64,000 bases of DNA from DASUAS01 sp963819475 (GCA_963819475.1 CAWFWE010000004.1:310001-374000), one strand, 5' to 3'; shown: positions 48,241 through 57,346, counted from the stretch's first letter. The notes: generated by a model not told the origin, from the sequence alone. Made by a program: numbers and translations.

Positions 48241-50142
48241 GTGGCGTATGCCGCCAAGGACATCACCGTTCTCAAGGGTCTCGAACCGGTCCGGCAACGG
48301 CCCGGGATGTACATCGGATCCACCGGCCCGACGGGCCTTCACCACCTCGTCTACGAGATCGTCGACAACTCGGTCGACGAGGCGATGGCGGGGTACTGCA
48401 CCCGCATCGACGTGACCCTCCTCGCCGACGGCGGCTGCCGCGTGGCCGACGACGGTCGCGGCATGCCGGTCGACAACCACCCCGAGTACAAGGGCAAGTC
48501 GGCGACCGAGGTCATCCTCACCGTGCTGCACGCGGGCGCGAAGTTCGGTGGCGAGGGCTACAAGATCTCCGGCGGCCTCCACGGCGTCGGTGCGTCGGTC
48601 GTGAACGCGCTGTCGAGCCGGCTCGACGTCGAGATCCACCGCGACGGCGGCAAGTTCGTGCAGCACTTCGCCAAGGGCGGGAAGCCGCAGGACAAGCTCA
48701 TCAAGGCCGGCTCGTCGAAGAAGCACGGCACGATCATCACGTTCTGGCCCGACGAGAGCATCTTCGAGGAGACCGACTTCCGTGCCCAGACCCTGATCGA
48801 GCGCCTGCGCGAGATGGCGTTCCTCAGCAAGGGCCTCGAGATCCGCTTCCGCGACGAGCGCGTCGAGCCGGTGCTGGCCCAGGACTTCAAGTTCAACGGC
48901 GGCATCAGCGACTTCGTGAAGCACCTCAACTCGTCGAAGGAGCCGCTGTTCAAGCGGGTGATCGCCTACACCGACAGCGGCGACGACTACGAGGTCGACG
49001 TCGCCATGCAGTGGAACACGGGCTTCTACGAGGGCATCCACTCGTTCGCCAACAACATCGCCACCACCGAGGGCGGCATGCACGAGGAGGGCTTCAAGAA
49101 GGCCCTCACCAACGTGGTGAACCGCTACGCCAAGGCCAAGAACCTCATCAAGGAGAAGGACCCGAACCTCCTCGGCGAGGACATCCGTGAGGGTCTCACC
49201 GCCATCGTGTCGGTGAAGCTGCGCAACCCGCAGTTCGAGGGTCAGACCAAGGCCAAGCTCGGCAACACCGAGATGCGCTCGCTGGTGGAGAAGGCCACCA
49301 ACGAGAAGCTGGCCGACTGGCTCGAGGAGCACCCGAGCGAGGCCCGGCAGGCGGTGGGCAAGGCCAATCAGGCCGCCAAGGCCCGTGTGGCGGCGCGTCA
49401 GGCACGCGACCTCACACGGCGCAAGTCGTTGCTCGAGTCGTCGGCCATGCCGGGGAAGCTCGCCGACTGCTCGTCGAAGGACTCCGCGCTGTGCGAGCTG
49501 TTCATCGTCGAGGGCGACAGCGCCGGCGGACCGGCCAAGCGCGCCCGCAACCCCGAGTTCCAGGCCATCCTCCCGATCCGGGGGAAGATCCTCAACATCG
49601 AGCGGGCGCGGCTCGACCGCACGCTGAAGAACGAGGAGATCCAGGCCCTCATCACCGCGGTGGGCACCGGGATCGGCGAGGAGTTCGACCTCTCCAAGCT
49701 GCGGTACCACAAGATCGTGCTGATGACCGACGCCGACGTCGACGGCTCGCACATCCGCACGCTGCTGCTGACGTTCTTCTACCGGCAGTTCCCCGAGATC
49801 GTCCGCAACGGGCACGTGTACATCGCGCAGCCGCCGCTGTTCCGCGCCGACATCGGCAAGGAGCGCAACTACTTGAAGGACGACGCCGCACTCCGGGCCT
49901 TCGAGGCCGAGCACACCAACCGCAAGATCGAGGTCAGCCGGTTCAAGGGCCTCGGCGAGATGGACTGGCAGGAGCTCGGCGCCACCACGATGGATCCCGC
50001 GACCCGCTCGTTGCTGCAGGTGTCGGTGGAGGACGCCGCCATCGCCGACGACGTGTTCTCCCGGCTCATGGGCGACGACGTCGAGTCGCGCAAGGGCTTC
50101 ATCCAGGAGAACGCGAAAGACGTGCGCTTCCTCGACATCTGA
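48241..50142 (+). CDS. gyrB: DNA gyrase subunit B
   Basis: The ATPase subunit of gyrase, 633 residues. N-terminal GHKL ATPase: LEPVRQRPGMYIGSTGPTGLHHLVYEIVDNSVDEAMAGYC and DDGRGMPVD. TOPRIM: LFIVEGDSAGGPAKRARNPEFQAILPIRGKILNIERARL and TDADVDGSHIRTLLLTFF. The C-terminus ends with NAKDVRFLDI. GTG at 48241 is the start. The residues GPAKRARNPEFQ replace the common GSAKQGRDRxFQ, a mild variation. gyrA follows after 38 bp. Confidence 0.98.
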   Translation: MAYAAKDITVLKGLEPVRQRPGMYIGSTGPTGLHHLVYEIVDNSVDEAMAGYCTRIDVTLLADGGCRVADDGRGMPVDNHPEYKGKSATEVILTVLHAGAKFGGEGYKISGGLHGVGASVVNALSSRLDVEIHRDGGKFVQHFAKGGKPQDKLIKAGSSKKHGTIITFWPDESIFEETDFRAQTLIERLREMAFLSKGLEIRFRDERVEPVLAQDFKFNGGISDFVKHLNSSKEPLFKRVIAYTDSGDDYEVDVAMQWNTGFYEGIHSFANNIATTEGGMHEEGFKKALTNVVNRYAKAKNLIKEKDPNLLGEDIREGLTAIVSVKLRNPQFEGQTKAKLGNTEMRSLVEKATNEKLADWLEEHPSEARQAVGKANQAAKARVAARQARDLTRRKSLLESSAMPGKLADCSSKDSALCELFIVEGDSAGGPAKRARNPEFQAILPIRGKILNIERARLDRTLKNEEIQALITAVGTGIGEEFDLSKLRYHKIVLMTDADVDGSHIRTLLLTFFYRQFPEIVRNGHVYIAQPPLFRADIGKERNYLKDDAALRAFEAEHTNRKIEVSRFKGLGEMDWQELGATTMDPATRSLLQVSVEDAAIADDVFSRLMGDDVESRKGFIQENAKDVRFLDI

Positions 50143-50180
50143 TCGTCCTGCCGCTGCTGTACCACTGAGGAGGTGGTTGC

Positions 50181-53100
50181 GTGCCCGACGGCACCCAGCC
50201 CACGCTCGAACCCAACATCGAACCGATCGAGATCCAGGAGGAGATGGAGCGCTCCTTCCTGGATTACGCGATGTCGGTCATCACCGCGCGCGCCTTGCCC
50301 GACGCCCGCGACGGCCTGAAGCCCGTCCACCGGCGGATCCTGTACGGGATGTACGCCGGCGGGCTGCGGCCCGACCGCAAGCACCAGAAGAGCGCCGCCG
50401 CCGTCGGCGACGTCATGGGCAAGTTCCACCCGCACGGCGACACCGCGATCTACGACGCACTGGCGCGCATGGCGCAGGACTTCTCGCTGCGGTACCCCCT
50501 CATCGACGGCCACGGGAACTTCGGCACCCCCGACCCCAACGACCGGCCGGCGGCAATGAGGTACTGCACAAAAGGTTCAACTCGGGTTAGAATGCACGAC
50601 GGATCCACACGCCGGATCGAGTCGCTCGCCGAGGCGGCGCCCAACTCGGCCGTCGACGTCGACCTCAAGGTGCTCGACCGCGAGGGCAACGCCGTCCGGG
50701 CCGCCAAGTTCTTCCACAGTGGGAACCACCCGACGCTGCGGCTGCGCACGCGAGAGGGCTTCGAGGTCACCGGCACCCACAACCACCCCGTGCTCTGCGT
50801 CGAGCAGATCGCCGGGGTACCGATGCTCCAATGGAAGCTGCTCGAGGAGATCGAGCCCGGCACGCGGGTGATCGTGTCCCGCCACGTCGACGACGACGTC
50901 GGCGACCCGACGCAGCACGAGCTCGACGCCGCGTTCCTCGCCGGCGCCTGGGTGGCGGAAGGGTTCGCCTCCGCCGGCCGCGCCGGCTTCAACAACACCG
51001 ACCGGGCATTCTTCGATGCCGTGGTCGACGCCTACGACCGCGTCGTCGGCGGCACGCGTTACGTCTCGCGCCGGCCGTTGCCGACGGGCCGGACGCTGCA
51101 CGAGCTCGACGTCCAGAACGTCGCCCGGTGGTCGGCCGGGCCCCTCGCCGAGCTGACCGGTTACAAGAGCGCCGAGAAGCGCATCCCCGAGTTCGTGTGG
51201 CGGTCGCAGGCTGACGTGAAGCGCGCCTTCCTCCAGGCGCTGTTCGAGGGCGACGGGTGTGTCTCGTACCTCGGGCGGAACACGATCCAGATCATGTACT
51301 CCACGCGGAGCACGCAGCTGGCGCGTGACGTGCAGGACCTGCTCCTGGAGTTCGGCGTCGTCACCCGCCGGGCCGAATACGCCAATGGTGAGATCAAGCT
51401 GGTGATCGGCAACCGCCAGGACGCTCGGCGCTTCGAGCGCAACGTGGGGTTCTGGGGGGCGAAGCAGGAGAAGCTCGAGCGGATCGTCGATGGTCTCCCT
51501 GCGTCTCTCTCGACCAACGACACAGACCGCATCCCGTTCCTGGCGGAGTACGTCAGGGCCGAGGCCGGGGCACGGGGCAACGACAAGAAGTGGCTCGAGA
51601 AGCACAGCTTCGACCGCGTCCACGACTGGGAGCGGCGCGGCCCCGAGATCATCGCCCGCATGCCTTCGTGGGAGGTGCGGCGGGTGATCGCGCCGTTGGT
51701 GTCGAGCGGCTGGTACTTCGCCACGGTGGAGTCGGTCTCCGACGCTGGCGTGCAGCCCGTGTACTCCATCCGGGTCGACTCCGACGACCACGCCTTCCTC
51801 GCCGCCGGGTTCGTCAACCACAACACCGAGTCGCGGCTGGCACCACTGGCGATGCAGTTGCTCGGCGAGATCGACGAGGACACCGTCGACTTCACGCCGA
51901 CCTACGACGGCAACACCGTGGAGCCGGCCGTGCTGCCGGCGAGATTTCCCAACCTCCTGGTCAACGGAGGGGGCGGGATCGCCGTCGGTATGGCGACGAA
52001 CATCCCGCCGCACAACCTCGGGGAGGTGATCGACGCGGTGCAGCACCTGCTCGACAACCCCGAGGCCACCAACCAGGACCTCATGCAGTTCGTGCGGGGC
52101 CCCGACTTCCCGTCCGGCGCGTTGATCCTCGGGCGCAGCGGGATCCACGACGCGTACACGACCGGTCGCGGCTCGATCAAGATGCGGGCCGTCGCCGAGG
52201 TGGAGGAGACCCGCAGGGGCGACCTCCGCATCGCCGTGACCGAGGTGCCGTACCAGACGTCGGTCGAGGTGATCGGCCAGAAGATCGCCGAGCTCGTGAA
52301 CGACCGCAAGATCGAGGGCATCCGCGACGTCCGCAACGAGTCGTCCGGCGACACCACCCGCCTCATCATCGAGCTCAAGCGCGACGCCAACGCGCAGGTG
52401 GTGCTGAACCAGCTCTACAAGCACACGCCGATGCAGACCAACTTCCCGGTGCACATGCTGGCGCTGGTCGACAACGTCCCCAAGTTGCTCGATCTCAGGA
52501 CGGCACTGGTGGTCTACGTCGACCACCAGAAGGAGATCATCCAGCGGCGCACCGAGTTCCGCCTGCGCAAGGCCAAGGAGCGGGAGCACATCGTCGAGGG
52601 CCTGGTGAAGGCGCTCGACATGATCGACGCCATCATCGCCCTGATCCGGGGCGCCGAGGACGTCGACACCGCCCGCACCGGCCTCATGGCGGCGCCGTTC
52701 GAGTTCACCGAGATCCAGGCCAATTACATCCTCGACATGCAGCTGCGCCGCCTCACCCAGCTCGAGGGTCAGAAGCTCCGTGAGGAGCTCGAGGAGCTGC
52801 GCGCCACCATCGCCGAGCTGCAGTCGATCCTCGACAGCCCGGCCAAGCTCGCCGCGGTGGTCAAGGACGAGCTCGCCGAGGTGCGCGACAAGTACGCCGA
52901 CGAACGGCGCACCGAGCTCACCGTCGACGTCGGCGACCTCGACGTGCTCGACCTCATCGACGACGAAGAGGTCATCGTCGTGCTGTCGACCAAGGGCTAC
53001 ATCAAGACCGTCGCCGCCGACGCGTTCCGCCGGCAGGGACGCGGTGGACGAGGGGTGCGGGGCGGCAACCTGCGCGACGAGGACTTCGTCGCCCACCTGC

Positions 53101-53915
53101 TCACGACGACCGCGCACTCGTACCTGTTGTTCTTCTCGAACCGCGGGAAGTCGTATCGGCTGCGCGCGCACGAGATCCCGATGAAGGAGCGGACCGCACG
53201 CGGCACCGCGTTGGTCAACCTGCTGCCGCTCGAGGCCGACGAGCGGATCCAGGCCGTGATCGACACCCGCACCTACGAGGACGGCTCGTTCCTGTTCTTC
53301 GCCACCAGGAACGGCGTGGTCAAGAAGACCAAGATGCAGGAGTACGACTCGCCCCTGGCGCGCAACGGACTCATCGCCATCAACCTCCAACCGGGGGATG
53401 AGTTGGTCAAAGTGGTGCAGACCAGCGGTGAGGACGACATCTTCATGGTGTCGCGCGGTGGGATGACCATCCGGTTCTCCGAAGACGACGTCCGGGCCAT
53501 GGGCCGGGCGACGGCCGGCGTGCGGGGCATGAAGCTCAAGAACGAGGAGGACGCCGTGGTGGGCTGCGCGGTGGCCCGGGAGGGCGCGGTCATGCTTTTC
53601 GTGAGCTCCAGCGGCCACGGGAAGCGCACCAAGCTCGACGCCTTCAACCGTCAGGGGCGTGGTGGGCAGGGGGTGCGGGGTATGAAGATCACCGCGTCCC
53701 GGGGTGCCGTGGTGGCCGCGTTCACCGTGAGCCCCACGGATGAGATACTCGTTTTCTCCTCGGGTGGAAATATCATCCGCATGGAGGCCAAGGAGATCTC
53801 GGCGCAGGGTCGGGACGCCACCGGGGTACGAGTCGCCCGGCTGGAAGCCGGTGAAGCGGTGAGTGCAGTGGCGCCGGTGCTGGAGGCCGAGACCGCGGCC
53901 GGAGAGGACACCTGA
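50181..53915 (+). CDS. gyrA: DNA gyrase subunit A with in-frame intein
   Basis: A 1244-residue precursor: 824 residues of GyrA and a 420-residue intein. The N-extein starts with RSFLDYAMSVITARALPDARDGLKPVHRRILYGM and runs to PAAMRY, with Tyr128 the DNA-cleaving tyrosine. The intein follows immediately (residues 129-548). The C-extein resumes TESRLAPLAMQLLGEIDEDTVDF. The GyrA-box region is near QGRGGRGVRGGNLRDEDF and the C-terminal beta-pinwheel follows, with the acidic tail. GTG at 50181 is the start. The native enzyme depends on splicing. Confidence 0.97.
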   Translation: MPDGTQPTLEPNIEPIEIQEEMERSFLDYAMSVITARALPDARDGLKPVHRRILYGMYAGGLRPDRKHQKSAAAVGDVMGKFHPHGDTAIYDALARMAQDFSLRYPLIDGHGNFGTPDPNDRPAAMRYCTKGSTRVRMHDGSTRRIESLAEAAPNSAVDVDLKVLDREGNAVRAAKFFHSGNHPTLRLRTREGFEVTGTHNHPVLCVEQIAGVPMLQWKLLEEIEPGTRVIVSRHVDDDVGDPTQHELDAAFLAGAWVAEGFASAGRAGFNNTDRAFFDAVVDAYDRVVGGTRYVSRRPLPTGRTLHELDVQNVARWSAGPLAELTGYKSAEKRIPEFVWRSQADVKRAFLQALFEGDGCVSYLGRNTIQIMYSTRSTQLARDVQDLLLEFGVVTRRAEYANGEIKLVIGNRQDARRFERNVGFWGAKQEKLERIVDGLPASLSTNDTDRIPFLAEYVRAEAGARGNDKKWLEKHSFDRVHDWERRGPEIIARMPSWEVRRVIAPLVSSGWYFATVESVSDAGVQPVYSIRVDSDDHAFLAAGFVNHNTESRLAPLAMQLLGEIDEDTVDFTPTYDGNTVEPAVLPARFPNLLVNGGGGIAVGMATNIPPHNLGEVIDAVQHLLDNPEATNQDLMQFVRGPDFPSGALILGRSGIHDAYTTGRGSIKMRAVAEVEETRRGDLRIAVTEVPYQTSVEVIGQKIAELVNDRKIEGIRDVRNESSGDTTRLIIELKRDANAQVVLNQLYKHTPMQTNFPVHMLALVDNVPKLLDLRTALVVYVDHQKEIIQRRTEFRLRKAKEREHIVEGLVKALDMIDAIIALIRGAEDVDTARTGLMAAPFEFTEIQANYILDMQLRRLTQLEGQKLREELEELRATIAELQSILDSPAKLAAVVKDELAEVRDKYADERRTELTVDVGDLDVLDLIDDEEVIVVLSTKGYIKTVAADAFRRQGRGGRGVRGGNLRDEDFVAHLLTTTAHSYLLFFSNRGKSYRLRAHEIPMKERTARGTALVNLLPLEADERIQAVIDTRTYEDGSFLFFATRNGVVKKTKMQEYDSPLARNGLIAINLQPGDELVKVVQTSGEDDIFMVSRGGMTIRFSEDDVRAMGRATAGVRGMKLKNEEDAVVGCAVAREGAVMLFVSSSGHGKRTKLDAFNRQGRGGQGVRGMKITASRGAVVAAFTVSPTDEILVFSSGGNIIRMEAKEISAQGRDATGVRVARLEAGEAVSAVAPVLEAETAAGEDT
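50565..51824 (+). mobile_element. GyrA intein with LAGLIDADG homing endonuclease
   Basis: A 420-residue intein. It starts with Cys129 (CTKGSTRVRMHDGS, block A), has a THNHPVL block B at about residue 199, two LAGLIDADG-type motifs (LDAAFLAGAWVAEGF near 252 and FLQALFEGDGCVS near 353) and ends VYSIRVDSDDHAFLAAGFVNHN, the His-Asn splice end before Thr. The insertion point after the gyrase Tyr and before Thr is the known gyrA-a site used by mycobacterial inteins. All splice residues (Cys1, block B His, terminal His-Asn, +1 Thr) are present. Its first 45 bp are unusually A+T rich. Confidence 0.93.
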
Positions 53916-53920
53916 GACCG

Positions 53921-54454
53921 ATGGGGAGCGTGGCCGACGACATCGGGCCAGAGACGGCCGTCCGCCCGCCGCCGCGCGACCCCGCGCGGGTCCCGGCGTC
54001 CGCCGCCCGTCCGCTCGACGGGAAGGAGGCACCGGCTCCGCAGATGCCCGCCGCGACTGCGGCACCCGCGGCCCGAGCACTGCCGGTCGCCGAGACCGAG
54101 CGCCGCTACCGCCAGACCATCCACCGGGTCGACCTCTGGTCGGTGCTGAAGATCTCGGTGTGCTTCTACATCTGCGGCATGGCCGTCACCATGGTGGCGC
54201 TGGTCGCGCTCTGGGCGATCGCCGACGCCGCGGGCGTGATCCACAGCGTCGAGAAGTTCATGGGCGATCTCCTCCAGACCAAGAACTTCACCTTCCTCGA
54301 CGGGGAGATCCTCCGCGGCGCGCTCCTCGTGTCGGCCGTCCTCGTCGTGCTGCAGATCGTCATCACGGTGATCGCCGCTGCGTTCTACAACGTGTTCGCC
54401 GAGCTCTTCGGCGGCATCGAGATCACCATCTCCGAGGACGAATCCGCGCTGTAG
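53921..54454 (+). CDS. DUF3566 membrane protein (Rv0007-like)
   Basis: A 177-residue protein. After a Pro/Ala-rich N-terminus comes the DUF3566 core RRYRQTIHRVDLWSVLKISVCFYICGMAVTMVALVALWAI, then a second span ILRGALLVSAVLVVLQIVITVIAAAFYNVFAELFGGIEI. Two spans are predicted. The gene follows gyrA by 5 bp as in other actinobacteria. Relatives are found beside gyrase and division genes; the role is not defined. ATG at 53921 is used. Confidence 0.9.
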   Translation: MGSVADDIGPETAVRPPPRDPARVPASAARPLDGKEAPAPQMPAATAAPAARALPVAETERRYRQTIHRVDLWSVLKISVCFYICGMAVTMVALVALWAIADAAGVIHSVEKFMGDLLQTKNFTFLDGEILRGALLVSAVLVVLQIVITVIAAAFYNVFAELFGGIEITISEDESAL

Positions 54455-54500
54455 CCACGGGCTCGGAGGACCGGTCCTTTGCTACTCTCAGCGGCTCGCC

Positions 54501-54574
54501 GGGGCTATAGCTCAGTCGGTTAGAGCGCATCCCTGATAAGGATGAGGTCGCTGGTTCGATTCCAGCTAGCCCCA
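54501..54574 (+). tRNA. tRNA-Ile (anticodon GAT)
   Basis: A full cloverleaf: acceptor GGGGCTA pairs with TAGCCCC, D arm AGCTCAGTCGGTTAGAGC, anticodon loop CTGATAA with anticodon GAT (Ile), T arm GCTGGTTCGATTCCAGC, and discriminator A at 54574. The CCA end is not encoded. Position after the DUF3566 gene matches ileT in mycobacteria. A possible -10 (TACTCT) lies just upstream. Its 3' half is duplicated, in degenerate form, at 56.6 kb. Confidence 0.97.
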
Positions 54575-54659
54575 CGTTGGCCCCTGGTCAGCGCCGGCCA
54601 AGCGGTTCTGTGCGCCTGGCCCACGCGTGCACTCGTTGCTCGCACGCCCGGGAGTTGCG

Positions 54660-55496
54660 ATGCCAGAGTCAGCCGCAAGTACCAGCAGGTTGACGAAGTT
54701 CTATGGCGAGATGTCACCGTCACTGGCAACCGTGAAGGCTGCCCTCAGGGCCGCGGGCGTGGATGCCGATCATCCGCGCGCCTGCGATCTCTACCGACGA
54801 GACATCGACTGCCACAACCTCGGCATGTACCGAATGCTCGTGCGGATCGCCGACGCGGTGACCGACTACGGCACACCGGGGCCGAGCGACACGGTGCTCG
54901 ATCTCGGCTGCGGCATGGGCGGACCAGGCCGGTTTCTCGCCGAACGTTTCGGCTGCTCGGTGCTCGGCGTCGACGTGTTGCCACTGCGGATCGAACTGGC
55001 GGAATCACTCACCGACCTCACCGGGCTGAGCCACCGCCTCTCCTACCGGGTCGACGACGCCACCGATCTCGGGCTGGCCGGACGCTCGTTCGCACAGGTG
55101 TGGATGCTCGACGTGAGCATGCATGTCCGCAACAAGCGCGCACTCTTCGCTGAGATCGCCCGAGTGCTGCAATCGCGCGGGCTCATGGTGATGCACGAAC
55201 AGACCGGACCCCTCCCCGCCGCGATGCGCCCGGTGATGCGGCAAGCGCCGTACATCGCACCTTCGCTCCCACAGCTCCTCCGTTACGTCGAAGGCGCAGG
55301 GCTGCGCATGCTGGTGTGGCGCGACACGACGGAGGTCGTCGTCGAGTACTTCCTCGAAATGAGGAATCTCGTGCTCAACTCGGTCGAATCGCGCGATTCA
55401 CGGCGCGCGACCGGCATACCGATCCTCGACGGCTACATCGAGACCCTTGCACATCTCGGCGGGCGCACCGGAATGCTCATCGCACGTCGTGCATGA
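54660..55496 (+). CDS. Class I SAM-dependent methyltransferase (sarcosine/cyclopropane-synthase-like)
   Basis: A 278-residue cytoplasmic methyltransferase starting at ATG 54660 with GGGAG upstream. Motif I is VLDLGCGMGGPGRFLAERFGCSVLGVDVL, followed by ELAESLTDLTGLSHRLSYRVDDATDL and a motif IV region VWMLDVSMHVRNKRALFAEIARVL. This pattern is shared by glycine/sarcosine N-methyltransferases and related small-molecule enzymes. Base composition is visibly lower in G+C than neighbouring genes, and it lies between tRNA-Ile and a tRNA fragment, so recent gain is likely. The substrate is unknown. Confidence 0.8.
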   Translation: MPESAASTSRLTKFYGEMSPSLATVKAALRAAGVDADHPRACDLYRRDIDCHNLGMYRMLVRIADAVTDYGTPGPSDTVLDLGCGMGGPGRFLAERFGCSVLGVDVLPLRIELAESLTDLTGLSHRLSYRVDDATDLGLAGRSFAQVWMLDVSMHVRNKRALFAEIARVLQSRGLMVMHEQTGPLPAAMRPVMRQAPYIAPSLPQLLRYVEGAGLRMLVWRDTTEVVVEYFLEMRNLVLNSVESRDSRRATGIPILDGYIETLAHLGGRTGMLIARRA

Positions 55497-55505
55497 CTCA
55501 TCGCG

Positions 55506-56471
55506 CTACAGCGTGAGCTCGGCGGCCGCGGCGAGCGCGTCTCGCGTCTCGGCGACGAGCGTCCGGACGATTGCGCCTGCTGGTTCGATGTGTTCGATGA
55601 GGCCGGCACTCTGACCGCCGACGACGAGGAGTTCTTCTCGGTTGCCCGCGGCGACAGCCTCCGCGAGTTCAGCCAGCGCCGGGGTCGGGTCGGCATCGAC
55701 CTCGTTCGCTCGTTCCTCCCAGCGCTGGACGAACTCGGTGCGGAGGAGCCGCACTCGTGTCCCGTACCCGAGTGTCCCGGGGTTGGGGTTCAGCGCGTTG
55801 ATGAACTCGACCTGGACCCAGTCTTCAGATGGGTAGGTGACCAGAGCCTTCTTCCAGCGCTCGTCGACCGGGGCCTCGGTGGATGCGAGGAAGCGACTGC
55901 CGAGGTTGACGCCTGCGGCGCCGAGCACCATCGCGGCCGCGATGCCTCGCCCATCGGCGATGCCGCCGGCGGCCACGACCGGAACCGGACGCACCGCGTC
56001 GACGACCTGCGGCACCAGACTCAGCGTGCTCACGACGCCGCCGTATCCACCGGCTTCACCGCCCTGGGCGACGATCAGGTCGGCTCCGTGCTCGGCCGCG
56101 ACCTCTGCTTGCGACACGGTCGTGATCTGTTGCATGACCAGGCTACCGGCATCGTGCACACGTCGCATGAGGTCGCCAGCGTCATCGAGCGCGAACGAGA
56201 CCACGGCTGGGGCCCGCTCGAGCGTCGCGACGAAGGCATCCGCGTCGAGGTCTGGTACGACGTGATTCACGGCGAACGAATGGTCCGTCAAGTCGTCGAG
56301 CTCGGCCAGCTCGCTGCGGAGCTGGTCCGCAGGACGGTTCCATGCACCGAGGCTGCCGAGCGCTCCAGCCTCAGAGACCGACGCGGCCAACGCGGGCGAC
56401 GTGAAGATGCTCATCCCAGCCTGGATGAAGGGGACCTCGATGCCCACGAGGTCACACAGTGGCGAATGCAC
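55506..56471 (-). CDS. Nitronate monooxygenase family flavoprotein
   Basis: A 321-residue TIM-barrel flavoenzyme of the NPD (2-nitropropane dioxygenase) family. Typical parts are GIEVPFIQAGMSIFTSPALAASVSEAGALGSLG at the N-terminus, LIVAQGGEAGGYGG with the FMN/His-pocket motif QGxEAGGH (here the final H is Y), VVAAGGIADGRGIAAAMVLGAAGVNLGSRFL and the catalytic region. Family members oxidise nitronates or reduce quinones. GTG at 56471 has GAGAG upstream. It converges on the methyltransferase gene of the same tRNA-flanked segment. Confidence 0.88.
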   Translation of the reverse strand: MHSPLCDLVGIEVPFIQAGMSIFTSPALAASVSEAGALGSLGAWNRPADQLRSELAELDDLTDHSFAVNHVVPDLDADAFVATLERAPAVVSFALDDAGDLMRRVHDAGSLVMQQITTVSQAEVAAEHGADLIVAQGGEAGGYGGVVSTLSLVPQVVDAVRPVPVVAAGGIADGRGIAAAMVLGAAGVNLGSRFLASTEAPVDERWKKALVTYPSEDWVQVEFINALNPNPGTLGYGTRVRLLRTEFVQRWEERANEVDADPTPALAELAEAVAAGNREELLVVGGQSAGLIEHIEPAGAIVRTLVAETRDALAAAAELTL

Positions 56472-56612
56472 GCTGAACTCTCGATTTCCCGCGGTCGTGC
56501 GCGAAGAGCGTGCCGCCAAACTTAGGACTGAGGGCCACGGTCGTCGAGGATCAGCGATGGGCCGTCGGTGCACCGCCGAGCATGCCCGGTACCGTACGTT
56601 GTCCTTCGCAAA

Positions 56613-56651
56613 AGGGATGAGGTCGCTGGTTTCGATGCCAGCCGGCCCCAC
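56613..56651 (+). repeat. Degenerate copy of the 3' half of tRNA-Ile
   Basis: AGGGATGAGGTCGCTGGTT, an extra T, then CGATGCCAGCCGGCCCCAC aligns to 54537-54575 of the tRNA-Ile gene with one inserted base and three or four mismatches. It lies in the gap upstream of the NMO gene. No 5' half is present, so it cannot be a functional tRNA. It resembles an attachment-site remnant made by site-specific integration into the tRNA 3' end. Confidence 0.8.
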
Positions 56652-56692
56652 CGCCGCACCGGGTTCTTCGTGCGGCCACGTCGGGAGGGTTG

Positions 56693-57346
56693 ATGGGCAG
56701 GGAGATGACCGGCGCCCACCGGTTCCCACCCGGCTTCTTCGACCGGGCCGACGCGGGCTCCGACGACGCCTTCTACCGCGTGCCGCGCATCGTCACGCAC
56801 ATCGACGACGGCGCGATCGCCGCCGTCGGTGCGCTGTACACCGAGCTGGGTCTCGACGGTGACGTGCTCGACCTCATGAGCTCGTGGGTGTCGCACTTCG
56901 AGCGCGCACCGCGGAACCTCACCGTGCTCGGGATGAACGGAGCGGAGCTCGCCCGCAACCCGATGGCGACAGAGTCGGTTGTCCACGACCTCAACTCGGA
57001 CCCGGTCCTGCCGTTCGCCGACGCCTCCTTCGACGCGGCCGTGTGCTGCGTGTCGGTCGACTACCTGGTGCGCCCGATCGAGGTGTTCGCCGACGTGGCC
57101 CGGGTCGTGCGTCCGGGCGGCCCGTTCGTGTGCACGTTTTCCAACCGCTGCTTCCCAACCAAGGCCGTCCGCGGGTGGCTGATGTCGTCGGATGCGGAGC
57201 ACGGCGAGATCGTGGCCGAGTACTTCCGGCAGGCGGGGGGGTGGGACGAGCCGGTGGTCCGACGCCGGACCCCGGAACCGGCCGGCTACTTCGGTGACCC
57301 CCTCTGGGCCGTGTGGGCCCGCGTCGTTAGACTCCCAATCGCATGA
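56693..57346 (+). CDS. Class I SAM-dependent methyltransferase-like protein
   Basis: A 217-residue protein. It has an N-terminal FPPGFFDRADAGSDDAFYRVPRIVTHIDDGAIAAVGALYTE region, a motif I equivalent DLMSSWVSHFE (the usual GxGxG replaced by SSWVSHF), and FDAAVCCVSVDYLVRPIEVFADVARVVRPGGPFVCTFSNRCFPTK. The pattern fits a methyltransferase-fold family common in actinobacteria that lacks the classic glycine loop. ATG at 56693 has GGAGG just upstream. Its stop overlaps the next small ORF (ATGA). Confidence 0.7.
   Translation: MGREMTGAHRFPPGFFDRADAGSDDAFYRVPRIVTHIDDGAIAAVGALYTELGLDGDVLDLMSSWVSHFERAPRNLTVLGMNGAELARNPMATESVVHDLNSDPVLPFADASFDAAVCCVSVDYLVRPIEVFADVARVVRPGGPFVCTFSNRCFPTKAVRGWLMSSDAEHGEIVAEYFRQAGGWDEPVVRRRTPEPAGYFGDPLWAVWARVVRLPIA

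Noticed and set aside
50577..54080. An 1167-codon minus-strand open frame opposite gyrA
   Set aside because: Composition is rich in His/Arg/Glu/Gly with no recognisable fold; it is a shadow of gyrA codon bias.
56613..56651. A second functional tRNA gene
   Set aside because: Only the 3' half is present, with an inserted T in the T arm and no acceptor or D-arm partner upstream.
54575..56692. A toxin-antitoxin or defence system in the tRNA-flanked segment
   Set aside because: Both genes are ordinary metabolic families (methyltransferase, nitronate monooxygenase); nothing suggests toxin, nuclease or sensing domains.
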